Of a stretch of 12,012 nt of DNA, positions 5,453 to 12,012 are shown piece after piece; positions within the stretch are counted from its first letter, which is position 1, and each line of letters starts with the position of its first letter. Under the pieces are notes generated by a model. The model was not told the DNA's origin and ran no database searches. It worked only from the letters and a program-made list of their open reading frames with translations. The DNA is from Pontiella desulfatans (lineage in GTDB: Bacteria; Verrucomicrobiota; Kiritimatiellia; Kiritimatiellales; Pontiellaceae). A program made the position numbers and the translations under genes. Location: NCBI GenBank assembly GCA_029287275.1, contig JARFRL010000096.1:1-12012 (forward strand), read 5' to 3'.

Positions 5453-6208
5453 TCATTTCCGCGGCGGGGGTTCTTTTCCCAACTCCGCGAGAACCAGTTG
5501 AAGGTCCGCCCACGCGTCTTTTTTCTTGGACGGATCGCGTAGCAGGTAGGACGGATGGAAGGTCGGCATCAGCTTGATCCCCTCGTATTCCACCCAAACA
5601 CCGCGCGTGCGGCTGATGCCGACGGGCCGGCCCAACAGCCCCTCCATCGCGGTTCCGCCGAGGCCGACGATGACCTTGGGATTGATGAGTTTGATTTGCT
5701 GGCGAAGATACGGCAGACACAGGTCCATCTCCTCGCGGGAGGGCTTGCGGTTGTCCGGCGGGCGGCATTTAACGACGTTCGCGATGAACACCTCGCCGCG
5801 CTGATAGCCCATGGCCTCGATCATTTTATCCAACAACCGACCGGCCTTCCCCACGAACGGACGGCCCCGCGCGTCCTCTTCCGCGCCCGGCCCCTCGCCC
5901 ACGAACAGGATGTCCGGCGCGTTGGAAGCGCCCTCGCCCGGCACGGTCGAGTTCCGCGTTTGGCACAGCTCGCAGTTGGCGCACGTCGCGACATGGGCCG
6001 CGAGCGCGTCGAGCGTCTTGAAGTCGGAGGGAATCGGCGCGGCCTCAACCACCCGCGCTTCGGGTTCCGCGACGGCTTCCGGCTCCTTCGCCAACGCCTC
6101 CATCACGGCGCGGTCGACCTCCAGGCGCTGAACGCCTTGGTCGCGCTGGTACTCGAGGTAGTTCTCGAGATCCTCGATTAATCCGTGATAGGTGGTTTCT
6201 TCAGCCAT
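5453..6208 (-). CDS. Uracil-DNA glycosylase, family 4 (Fe-S type)
   Basis: Removes uracil from DNA to start base-excision repair. The catalytic domain spans about 65-245 of 251 residues. Motif 1 is FVGEGPGAEEDARGRPFVGKAG (102-123) and motif 2 is HPSYLL (218-223). Four cysteines fit the family 4 [4Fe-4S] cluster: Cys76 and Cys79 in CANCELC, Cys148 in VVKCRPPDNRKP, Cys164 in DLCLPYL, an arrangement of CxxC...C-x15-C. The N-terminal 60 residues (coiled, Glu/Ala-rich: LIEDLENYLEYQRDQGV...KEPEAVAEPEARVVEA) are extra relative to compact members such as the Thermus enzyme. Similar tails occur on proteins annotated as phage SPO1 polymerase-related. The start overlaps the rluD stop by one base (TAATG), so translation is coupled. 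Confidence 0.92.
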   Translation of the reverse strand: MAEETTYHGLIEDLENYLEYQRDQGVQRLEVDRAVMEALAKEPEAVAEPEARVVEAAPIPSDFKTLDALAAHVATCANCELCQTRNSTVPGEGASNAPDILFVGEGPGAEEDARGRPFVGKAGRLLDKMIEAMGYQRGEVFIANVVKCRPPDNRKPSREEMDLCLPYLRQQIKLINPKVIVGLGGTAMEGLLGRPVGISRTRGVWVEYEGIKLMPTFHPSYLLRDPSKKKDAWADLQLVLAELGKEPPPRK

Positions 6209-7128
6209 TAGTCGTTCCGTAAGCGTTCTAAAATCAAGGCCATATCTTCGAACAACGGGGCTTCGAAGGAAAGCCTTTTCCCCGTCGCGGGGTGGTTCAA
6301 GCTCAGCTTCGCGGCGTGCAGCATCTGCCGCGGCGGCGCGATCGGCAGCTTGTTTTCGCGGCGGCGCCCGTAGACCGCGTCGCCCACGATCGGGTGGCGA
6401 ATGTGCGCCATATGGACGCGGATCTGGTGCGTGCGGCCGGTTTCAATCCCGATTCGCATCAGCGCGCATTCGGCGAATTGCTCCAACCGCTCGAAATTCG
6501 TGATCGCCTCGCGCCCGCCCTCCTTCAGCACCGCCTGCTTCTGGCGATGGGCCGGATGGCGGCCCAGCCGAGTTTCGATCCGCCCGGTCCGCGGCGGCGC
6601 GCCCCAGACGAGCGCGCGGTATTCCTTCTCCGTCTCGCGGTTCTTGAATTGCGCCTGGAGGTTCGCGATCGCGGCCGCGGACTTCGCGACCACCATCACG
6701 CCGCTGGTGTCCTTGTCGAGCCGATGCACGATGCCGGCGCGCTCGAGCGTTTGGAAAACCGGATCATGAAACAGCAAGCCATGCAGCAAGGTGCCCGACG
6801 CGTTCCCCACCGCGGGGTGAACCACCAGCCCCGGCGGCTTGCTCAGCGCGAGCACGGACTCGTCCTCGAAGAGGATGTCCAACGGGATATCCTCCGGCAT
6901 CGCCGCGGCCGGCGCGCGCGGCGGGATGGTCCACGCGAGCGCGTCGCCCGCCTTCAGTTTATGGTTCGGTTTCGCGGCCGCGCCGTTCACCGTCACCAAC
7001 CCCGCTTGAATCAGCGCTTTCCACGCGGAACGCGACACCTTCGGCACGCGTTCCGCCAGAAACGCGTCGAGCCGGGTTCGCGCTCCATCGTTTTCAACGG
7101 ATAAAGAATGTTGATTCGTCTGATTCAT
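6208..7128 (-). CDS. Ribosomal large-subunit pseudouridine synthase, RluD/RluC family
   Basis: Converts uridines to pseudouridine in rRNA. It has 306 residues. An S4 RNA-binding domain lies at about 18-75 (RLDAFLAERVPKVSRSAWKALIQAGLVTVNG). The RluA-type catalytic domain begins at about 85 with LFEDESVLALSKPPGLVVHP, the catalytic Asp138 in GIVHRLDKDTSG, and later ETGRTHQIRVHMAHIRHPIVGD and LHAAKLSLNHPATG. Presence of S4 plus HRLDKDTSG points to RluD rather than RluA, but the exact target uridines cannot be told from sequence. I chose the ATG at 7128: longer in-frame starts run into the divergent cinA gene, and the 37th codon is where a family-like N-terminus starts. No good Shine-Dalgarno is visible. 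It is first gene of the udg-sigma operon. Confidence 0.88.
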   Translation of the reverse strand: MNQTNQHSLSVENDGARTRLDAFLAERVPKVSRSAWKALIQAGLVTVNGAAAKPNHKLKAGDALAWTIPPRAPAAAMPEDIPLDILFEDESVLALSKPPGLVVHPAVGNASGTLLHGLLFHDPVFQTLERAGIVHRLDKDTSGVMVVAKSAAAIANLQAQFKNRETEKEYRALVWGAPPRTGRIETRLGRHPAHRQKQAVLKEGGREAITNFERLEQFAECALMRIGIETGRTHQIRVHMAHIRHPIVGDAVYGRRRENKLPIAPPRQMLHAAKLSLNHPATGKRLSFEAPLFEDMALILERLRND

Positions 7129-7156
7129 GGCACCAATATGTTTCTTTTCATTGTTG

Positions 7157-7161
7157 AGGAG
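7157..7161 (+). promoter_or_regulatory. Ribosome binding site deciding the cinA start
   Basis: AGGAG (inside GAGGAGAG, 7156-7163) is 6 bases before the ATG at 7168. It selects that start over the upstream in-frame ATGs at 7108 and 7138, which would overlap rluD or its leader and add non-family residues. Confidence 0.75.
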
Positions 7162-7167
7162 AGCGGC

Positions 7168-7932
7168 ATGGACATTCAAGCGGAACTTATATCGATCGGG
7201 AACGAACTGCTCAGCGGCCGCACCCTCAACACCCATGGGCGCGATCTAGGCGAGGCGCTCTCGGCGCTCGGCTTGCGCCTTTCACGCGACACCACCATTC
7301 CCGACGAGATCAACACCATCGGGAACGCGGTCGACGAGGCGTTCTCCCGCGTCGACGTCGTCTTCGTCAGCGGCGGGCTCGGCCCGACGGTCGACGACAT
7401 CACCCGCGACGCGCTCGCGAAACTGCTCGGCCAGAAGATCGTCCTGCACCAGCCGACCGTCGAGCACCTGAAGAGCTGGTACGAGAAGCGCGGCCGCAAC
7501 ATCACCATCGCCGCGACGCGTCAGGCCCAAGTGCTCGAAAGCGCCGTCGTGCTGTTCAACTCGGCCGGCGCCGCGCCCGGACAGCGGATCGAGCTCGCGG
7601 GCGGGCGAATGTTGTTCGTGCTGCCCGGACCGCCCAACGAATTCAACGCGATCCTGAACGAGGAAATCGTTCCGTGGCTCCAGAACCGCTTCGCCGACAT
7701 CCGGCCCAGAATCGTGCGCGTCGTGAAAACCAAAGACATCGGCGAGTCCGACATCGTCACCATTCTTGAAGAACACGGCTTCGAGCCCGCGGACGTGGAG
7801 CTCGGGTTCTACCCCGCCATGGGCAAGGTTGAAATCCGGCTCACCGCCGCCCCGAACCACGAAGCGAGCGTCACCGCCGCGGAACAATCGCTGCTCAAGT
7901 TGCTCGCGGATCACCTCGATCTATACGAGTAG
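7168..7932 (+). CDS. cinA: CinA-like protein, N-terminal molybdopterin-binding-type domain only
   Basis: CinA N-domains (COG1058 type) hydrolyse ADP-ribose and related nucleotides; full CinA joins this to a C-terminal nicotinamide mononucleotide deaminase (PncC). Here the 254 residues contain AELISIGNELLSGRTLNTHG (5-24), FVSGGLGPTVDDITRDALA (66-84) and FVLPGPPNEFNAI (150-162). A KH-like middle region follows (about 180-254: IVRVVKTKDIGESDI, ELGFYPAMGKVEIRLTA). The deaminase half of roughly 160 residues is absent. The frame ends cleanly in DHLDLYE with a TAG at 7930-7932, followed immediately by the convergent rsmB gene, so this is a natural short form rather than a visible frameshift. Divergent from rluD across only 39 bp. 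Confidence 0.87.
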   Translation: MDIQAELISIGNELLSGRTLNTHGRDLGEALSALGLRLSRDTTIPDEINTIGNAVDEAFSRVDVVFVSGGLGPTVDDITRDALAKLLGQKIVLHQPTVEHLKSWYEKRGRNITIAATRQAQVLESAVVLFNSAGAAPGQRIELAGGRMLFVLPGPPNEFNAILNEEIVPWLQNRFADIRPRIVRVVKTKDIGESDIVTILEEHGFEPADVELGFYPAMGKVEIRLTAAPNHEASVTAAEQSLLKLLADHLDLYE

Positions 7933-7933
7933 C

Positions 7934-9205
7934 TCACTTCCTTCTCAGCAGCGCCGCGAAGGCGCCGTCGGTGCCGGAGTCGGGCGGGAAGGCCTTGCTG
8001 GTTTTGACGAGACGGAAGTCGGGATGCCGCGCGATCCATTTCGAAACGAGATCCTCGTTCTCCTCGGCCTCGAGGCTGCAGGTGCTGTAGACGATCCGGC
8101 CCTTGTCCTTCAACAGCCGCGCGCACGCGTCGAGGATTTCGTTCTGCGTTTTGGTGATGGACGCGATTCGCTCCGCGTCGACCCGCCACCGCGCGTCGGC
8201 GCGGCGTTTGAGCACGCCGGTGTTGAGGCAGGGAACATCGAGTAGAATCGCGTCGAACTTCCGTTCGCCCAAGCTGGTCTCCGGATGCCGCGCGTCGCCC
8301 TGGGCGAGTTCGATCCAGTCGAGCTTCAGGCGCTTCTGGTTTTCCTTGAGCACGTCGAGACGGTCGTCGTGCAGGTCCATCGCGACGAGCTCGCCGCGGC
8401 CTTTCATTCGGCCGGCCATCATGGCGGTCTTGCCGCCGGGCGCGGCGCGGGCGTCGAGCACGGCCTCGCCGGGGCGCGGCGCGAGCAGATCAACGGACAC
8501 CGACGTCGCGGGGTCCTGAATGGTGAACCAGCCTTCTTCGTAGCCGGGCACTTTTCGAACCGCGACGCCGCGAGGCAGGATGAGAAAAATCTCTTTATCG
8601 GAATAGGGATGCATCAGCGGTTCGATGTCGTCCTCGCGCAGTTTGTCGATGAACTCGGCCGCGTCGATGGCGGACTGCTCGATCCGCAGAATCGTCGCGG
8701 GCGGCGCGTTGTTCCACTCCGCGAGCTCGAGCGTGTCGGCTTCGCCATACTGCTTGGTCCAGCGATCCATCAGAAACTTGGGATGCGACAGGCGGATGTA
8801 AGCCGGTTGGCGCGTCAGGTTCTCGAGCGTTCCAACCTTTTCCCGCTGGGCGCGGCGCAGCACGGCGTTGATCATTTTGGCCACGCCGTCGCCGTTGGGC
8901 CGCCCTTTGGCCGCGTTGACGGTTTCGTTGATCGCGGCGTATTCCTCCACGTTGTCCATGAACAACATCTGGTACAGCCCGACCCACAGCACGGCCTTGA
9001 AGAACGGTTGCGGCTCGTTCTTCAGCCATTTGTTCTCCAGCCATTGCAGGATCAGCCTGTTGCGGACGACGCCGTTGACGAGCTCGAGCACGAACGCGTG
9101 GTCGTGTTGGACCTGGGCGAGCGCGCGGTCCGGGAAACTCTGGTCTTCCAACCACTGGCTAATGATTTCGGCCGCGACGAGTCGGCTGTTTTTTTTCTTT
9201 TGCAT
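7934..9205 (-). CDS. rsmB: 16S rRNA (cytosine-5) methyltransferase, RsmB/Sun family with NusB-like N-domain
   Basis: Methylates a cytosine of 16S rRNA (C967 in E. coli) using SAM. In 423 residues, a NusB-like helical RNA-binding domain (about 6-130: SRLVAAEIISQWLED...EYAAINETVNAAK...MINAVLRR) precedes the RsmB catalytic domain. Motif I reads VLDARAAPGGKT (249-260), where LCAAPGGKT is usual. Motif IV is LDVPCLNTG with Cys326 (usually DAPCSGTG) and motif VI is YSTCSLEAEEN with catalytic Cys376. Both cysteines needed for the reaction are present, so it is probably active despite the divergent motifs. AAGGAA 7 bases before the ATG supports the start. The first codons contain an A8 run (9189-9196 on the opposite strand as T8), a possible slippage site. 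The stop is one base from the cinA stop on the other strand. Confidence 0.9.
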   Translation of the reverse strand: MQKKKNSRLVAAEIISQWLEDQSFPDRALAQVQHDHAFVLELVNGVVRNRLILQWLENKWLKNEPQPFFKAVLWVGLYQMLFMDNVEEYAAINETVNAAKGRPNGDGVAKMINAVLRRAQREKVGTLENLTRQPAYIRLSHPKFLMDRWTKQYGEADTLELAEWNNAPPATILRIEQSAIDAAEFIDKLREDDIEPLMHPYSDKEIFLILPRGVAVRKVPGYEEGWFTIQDPATSVSVDLLAPRPGEAVLDARAAPGGKTAMMAGRMKGRGELVAMDLHDDRLDVLKENQKRLKLDWIELAQGDARHPETSLGERKFDAILLDVPCLNTGVLKRRADARWRVDAERIASITKTQNEILDACARLLKDKGRIVYSTCSLEAEENEDLVSKWIARHPDFRLVKTSKAFPPDSGTDGAFAALLRRK

Positions 9206-9241
9206 GGATCGATTCCTTGATTGGGGGGCGCACTTTACCTG

Positions 9242-9259
9242 TTTCCAAGCGTTTGGAAA
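9242..9259. repeat. Perfect palindrome TTTCCAA-N4-TTGGAAA in the htrA-rsmB gap
   Basis: Seven-base arms with a 4-nt centre (GCGT) in the 90-bp gap upstream of rsmB. There is no T run, so it is not a standard terminator. A weak -35/-10 pair overlaps it on the minus strand (TTTCCA at 9254-9259, TAAAGT at 9232-9237, 16 bp apart). A near copy with arms TTTCCA/TGGAAA and a 5-nt centre lies at 2265-2281 inside the phosphatase gene. It could be an operator or a dispersed palindrome. Confidence 0.45.
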
Positions 9260-9295
9260 GGGAAAGTGACGGGCCGCGGGCGCGAAGGCGAACGC

Positions 9296-10453
9296 CTACG
9301 TCGTGGAGCCCGGATAGTGCTCGAGCAGCAACTCGACCTCGAGGCGCTTTTCGTCCTTGAGCCCAAGCGTGAATTTCACCGACTCGCCCACCGCTTTTCT
9401 GAAAATGACGCGCTTGACGTCGTCCTCGGTCTGGACCGGCACGCCGTCCACCTCCAGCACGACGGTGCCGGGCAGCAGGTTCGCGCGGGCCGCGGGCGTG
9501 TTGTTCCATACCTGGGAAATCAAGACGCCCGTGCCGCCATAAATCTCGTCGCGGAGGGGCTTTTCAATCGTGTAAAAAGACGCGCCCACCCAGGGCCATT
9601 CATGCGCGCCCGTTTCGATGATCGATTTCGCGACGACCATCGCCAGATTGGAGGGCACCGCGAACGCGATGCCGACCGCCATGCGCTGGTCGTCGGTTTT
9701 CTTGGCGGTGTTGATGCCGATCAGGCGGCCATCCACGTCGATCAGCGGACCGCCGCTGTTGCCCTCGTTGATCGCGGCGTCGGTTTGAATGAAATCCTCG
9801 TACGGTAGAATATGCACTTTTCGCCGCTTTTGGCTGACGTGCCCCACCGTCACCGAACTCTGCAGGCTGAAGGGCGAGCCGATCGCGATGGCCACCTCGC
9901 CCACGCGGACGTTGTCCGAATCGCGAAATTCCACCGCGGGAAACCGCGCCTCCTCGTCTTTGATTTTGAGAATGGCCAGATCGGTCGCTTTGTCGAACCC
10001 AACCACGACGGCGTCCAGCTTCGTGCCGTCGTCGAGCACCACCCAACCGTCGCGGGCGTTCTCGATCACGTGCCAACTGGTGATGATGTAGCCGCGCTCG
10101 TCGATGATGACGCCCGAGCCCTCGCCTTCCTGCTCCTCGAACACGTCGCGGTAATACCGGCGGAAACCGAACATATCCGTCATTTCCTGGCGCTTGGGCT
10201 GGACCTTCTCGGTTCGGATCACCACGACCGAGGGTTTGACCTTCTCGACCGCGTCGGCGACGGCGTTGCTGAAATCGCGGGCGGGATTGGGGCCGGACAG
10301 GGGACGTTGCCGCGGCGCGAAGAGCGAGTCGGGAATCTCTTCGCGCGGACCGGGAGTCGGTTCGACCGCGCGCTTGCGGTTGATCGCGGAAAGCAAGGCG
10401 CTCAACACCATCAGCGCGCAACACCCAATCAGAATAATCCGCTTCCGATCCAT
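9296..10453 (-). CDS. Membrane-anchored HtrA/Deg-family serine protease (S1C) with one PDZ domain
   Basis: Quality-control protease expected in the periplasm. In 385 residues, an N-terminal transmembrane anchor lies at about 6-24 (IILIGCCALMVLSALLSAI). A Pro-rich linker (31-58) follows, then a trypsin-like domain (about 62-285) and one PDZ domain (about 288-376: GVLISQVWNNTPAARANLLPG, VVLEVDGVPVQTEDDVKRVI). The triad is visible: His128 in IITSWHVIE (TNxHV is commoner), Asp158 in KATDLAILKI, Ser233 in NEGNSGGPL. A single PDZ and TM anchor resembles DegS more than DegP. DegS cleaves anti-sigma factors, and an ECF sigma with a TM partner lies 4 kb away, but a link is only speculation. It starts directly after the xseB TAA with no gap; GGAGGA in the end of xseB serves as its ribosome site. 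Confidence 0.93.
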   Translation of the reverse strand: MDRKRIILIGCCALMVLSALLSAINRKRAVEPTPGPREEIPDSLFAPRQRPLSGPNPARDFSNAVADAVEKVKPSVVVIRTEKVQPKRQEMTDMFGFRRYYRDVFEEQEGEGSGVIIDERGYIITSWHVIENARDGWVVLDDGTKLDAVVVGFDKATDLAILKIKDEEARFPAVEFRDSDNVRVGEVAIAIGSPFSLQSSVTVGHVSQKRRKVHILPYEDFIQTDAAINEGNSGGPLIDVDGRLIGINTAKKTDDQRMAVGIAFAVPSNLAMVVAKSIIETGAHEWPWVGASFYTIEKPLRDEIYGGTGVLISQVWNNTPAARANLLPGTVVLEVDGVPVQTEDDVKRVIFRKAVGESVKFTLGLKDEKRLEVELLLEHYPGSTT

Positions 10454-10687
10454 TTAGTCCTCCACCTCGAAGGGGACTTCCTTTAGCTCGCCGTCCTTCT
10501 TCACGAGCTTCTCGATCTTTTGCTCCACCTCATTGAGTTTTTCGGAGCAGACCTCGACCAGCTTCGAGCCTTCCTCGAAATGCTTGATCATCTCCTCCAG
10601 ACTCAGCTCGCCGCTCTCCATCTGTTCGACCAGCTCCTCCAGCCGCTCCAGCGACACCTCGAAACCCGCGTTCTTTTTTTCCGTCAT
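10454..10687 (-). CDS. xseB: Exodeoxyribonuclease VII small subunit (XseB)
   Basis: Small helical subunit that binds XseA to form the single-strand-specific exonuclease VII. 77 residues, the usual size. The family signature is FEVSLERLEELVEQMESGELSLEEMIKHFEEG followed by LVEVCSEKLNEVEQKIEKLVKK, predicted as two long helices or a coiled coil. It lies 23 bp after xseA, with GGGAG 9 bases before the ATG, and abuts htrA. The KKNAG... tail at the N-terminus is short and the C-terminus acidic (VPFEVED). Confidence 0.94.
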   Translation of the reverse strand: MTEKKNAGFEVSLERLEELVEQMESGELSLEEMIKHFEEGSKLVEVCSEKLNEVEQKIEKLVKKDGELKEVPFEVED

Positions 10688-10710
10688 GATTCGTCTCCCG
10701 AACGAATGGC

Positions 10711-12012
10711 TTACTCTTTTTCGGTGATGTTTGAAATCAATTTTCCGTCCGCGAGCCGCGTCGTGACCGCGTCGCCCAACTCGACGTCGTCCTTGCCGCG
10801 GACCACCGTTCCGTCGGCTTTCATCGTGAGGCTATAGCCGCGGCCGAGCACCGCGAGCGGACTCAGCATGCGCAGCTGGCTTTCCAAGCGCTTCAGTTTC
10901 TGCCCGTCGCGTTCGAGCTTTCGTTCCATCTGGTTCCGCGTTCGGGAGCCCAGATCGTCGATCCGTTGATGCGCCTGTCGCACGTCCGCCCGCAGCAGAA
11001 ACGGCAGGCGCGTCCGGTTGCTTTCCAGCCGTTGTAGTTTTTTCTGGGCGTCGAGCTTCAACAGATCGCTCAGCCGCGTTTCCAGCGCGCCGACGCGCCG
11101 CCGATATCCCGCCACCAACGCGGCGGGCTCGCGGAACACGTAGCTCCCCGCGGCGCCGTTCAGCCGTAGCCGGAAATCGCGCGCCACGCGTTCGAGGCTC
11201 TGGTCCAACCGCCGCCTCAGCAGCGCGACCTCGCCCTCGAGATCGCCCTTTTCCCGGACCGCCAGCTCGGCCGCGGCCGACGGCGTCGGCGCCCGAACGT
11301 CCGCGGCGAAATCCGCGATCGTGAAATCGATCTCGTGCCCCACGGCCGAGATGACGGGAATCTCCGACGCCGCGATCGCCCGCGCCACGACTTCCTCGTT
11401 GAAGTTCCAAAGATCCTCGACGCTGCCGCCGCCGCGCCCGACGATCATCACGTCGATGTCGCCGCGGGTGTTGAGATAGTCGATCGCCTTCGCGATCCCC
11501 TTCTCCGCGCCGGCGCCCTGCACCTTGGCCGGAATCAAAAGAATCTGGATGTTTGGATTGCGGCGCGTCAGCACGTGAATGATGTCGCGGATGGCCGCGC
11601 CCGTCGGCGAGGTCACGACGCCGATCTTGCGCGGGAGAATCGGCAACGGTTTTTTACGGTCGGCGTCGAACAACCCTTCCGCGGCGAGCTTGGCTTTCAG
11701 CTTCTCGAATTGTTCGTGGAGGTTTCCCTTGCCGGCTTCCTCCATCTCGGCCGCGATGAGTTGGTAGCGCCCGTTGGCCTCGTACAAACTCGGCCGCGCC
11801 AGCATCTGGACCTTCAGTCCATCCTTTGGCCGGAAGGCGACCGCGGCGTTGTCGCGCGAAAACATCGCGCACGAAACCGCGGCGGCCTCGTCCTTCAAGG
11901 TGAAATACCAATGCCCGCTGGAATGGATCGTCACCCGCGACAACTCGCCCTCGACCCACAACTCGCCCAGCGCGCTCTCAAGGACCATCCGCGCCTTGCG
12001 GTTGACCTCGGC
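10711..12012 (-). CDS. xseA: Exodeoxyribonuclease VII large subunit (XseA), 5' end outside window
   Basis: Catalytic subunit of exonuclease VII, which trims single-stranded DNA in mismatch and recombination repair. 433 codons are visible. The frame is open to the window edge (AEVNRKARMVLESALGELWV), so only about 5-15 N-terminal residues are missing; the ATG at 11988 is internal. The OB-fold domain (window residues about 10-100: ELWVEGELSRVTIHSSGHWYFTLKDE) is followed by the catalytic domain (about 126-330): IGVVTSPTGAAIRDI, DVMIVGRGGGSVEDLWNFNEE, PVISAVGHEIDFTIADFAADVRAPTPSAAAEL. A long coiled, Arg-rich region follows, ending in the C-terminal LSPLAVLGRGYSLTMKADGTVVRGKDDVELGDAVTTRLADG. Residues expected for the family (GRGGGS, GHExD) are intact. 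It leads the xseB-htrA-rsmB run. Confidence 0.95.
   Translation of the reverse strand, partial: AEVNRKARMVLESALGELWVEGELSRVTIHSSGHWYFTLKDEAAAVSCAMFSRDNAAVAFRPKDGLKVQMLARPSLYEANGRYQLIAAEMEEAGKGNLHEQFEKLKAKLAAEGLFDADRKKPLPILPRKIGVVTSPTGAAIRDIIHVLTRRNPNIQILLIPAKVQGAGAEKGIAKAIDYLNTRGDIDVMIVGRGGGSVEDLWNFNEEVVARAIAASEIPVISAVGHEIDFTIADFAADVRAPTPSAAAELAVREKGDLEGEVALLRRRLDQSLERVARDFRLRLNGAAGSYVFREPAALVAGYRRRVGALETRLSDLLKLDAQKKLQRLESNRTRLPFLLRADVRQAHQRIDDLGSRTRNQMERKLERDGQKLKRLESQLRMLSPLAVLGRGYSLTMKADGTVVRGKDDVELGDAVTTRLADGKLISNITEKE

Noticed and set aside
7129..7236. Longer rluD start at 7236 and longer cinA start at 7108.
   Set aside because: Each would run into the divergent neighbour; cinA has AGGAG before 7168 and rluD family sequence starts after 7128.
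1..12012. tRNA, rRNA, riboswitch or toxin-antitoxin genes.
   Set aside because: I saw no cloverleaf, rRNA-like or known riboswitch sequence, and the intergenic gaps are all under 130 bp.

Overview
The window looks like a chromosomal housekeeping region of a GC-rich Gram-negative bacterium. The gene styles suggest the PVC/Lentisphaerota-Kiritimatiellota neighbourhood: the ECF sigma factor with its small one-TM partner, the dense GTAG-type REP repeats with a tyrosine transposase, and the RpiB-GlyA fusion. That placement comes from pattern memory, not a search. Nearly every base is coding, and no stretch over 300 bp lacks a gene.

Layout. (1) 1-1280, minus: a priA gene (primosomal helicase N') running off the left edge. 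Its linker between the 3'-DNA-binding domain and the winged-helix domain holds a 780-bp in-frame insert: a complete REP-associated tyrosine transposase (RAYT) bracketed by two inverted REP pairs (REPINs). I checked the frame codon by codon and it is open through all 426 visible codons. (2) 1372-4134, plus: tsaC, a low-molecular-weight phosphatase with the arginine-phosphatase signature, and a single-frame rpiB-glyA fusion, ending at a terminator. The order matches the Bacillus ywlC...ywlE-ywlF...glyA neighbourhood. (3) 4198-7128, minus: rluD-like pseudouridine synthase, family 4 uracil-DNA glycosylase, ECF sigma factor, then a one-TM protein overlapping the sigma gene, ending at a terminator that faces the glyA one. 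(4) 7168-7932, plus: a CinA-type protein lacking the usual deaminase domain, divergent from rluD and ending 1 bp from the next gene. (5) 7934-12012, minus: xseA (partial), xseB, an HtrA-like membrane-anchored protease and rsmB, probably one operon.

Functionally this is genome maintenance (PriA, UDG, exonuclease VII), translation and RNA modification (TsaC, RluD, RsmB), one-carbon/pentose metabolism (RpiB-GlyA), and envelope or stress response (ECF sigma plus membrane partner, HtrA, arginine phosphatase).

The standout is the PriA-RAYT chimera. A mobile HUH nuclease with intact catalytic residues, and its substrate repeats, sit in frame inside an important replication-restart helicase. The transposase has no ATG of its own.
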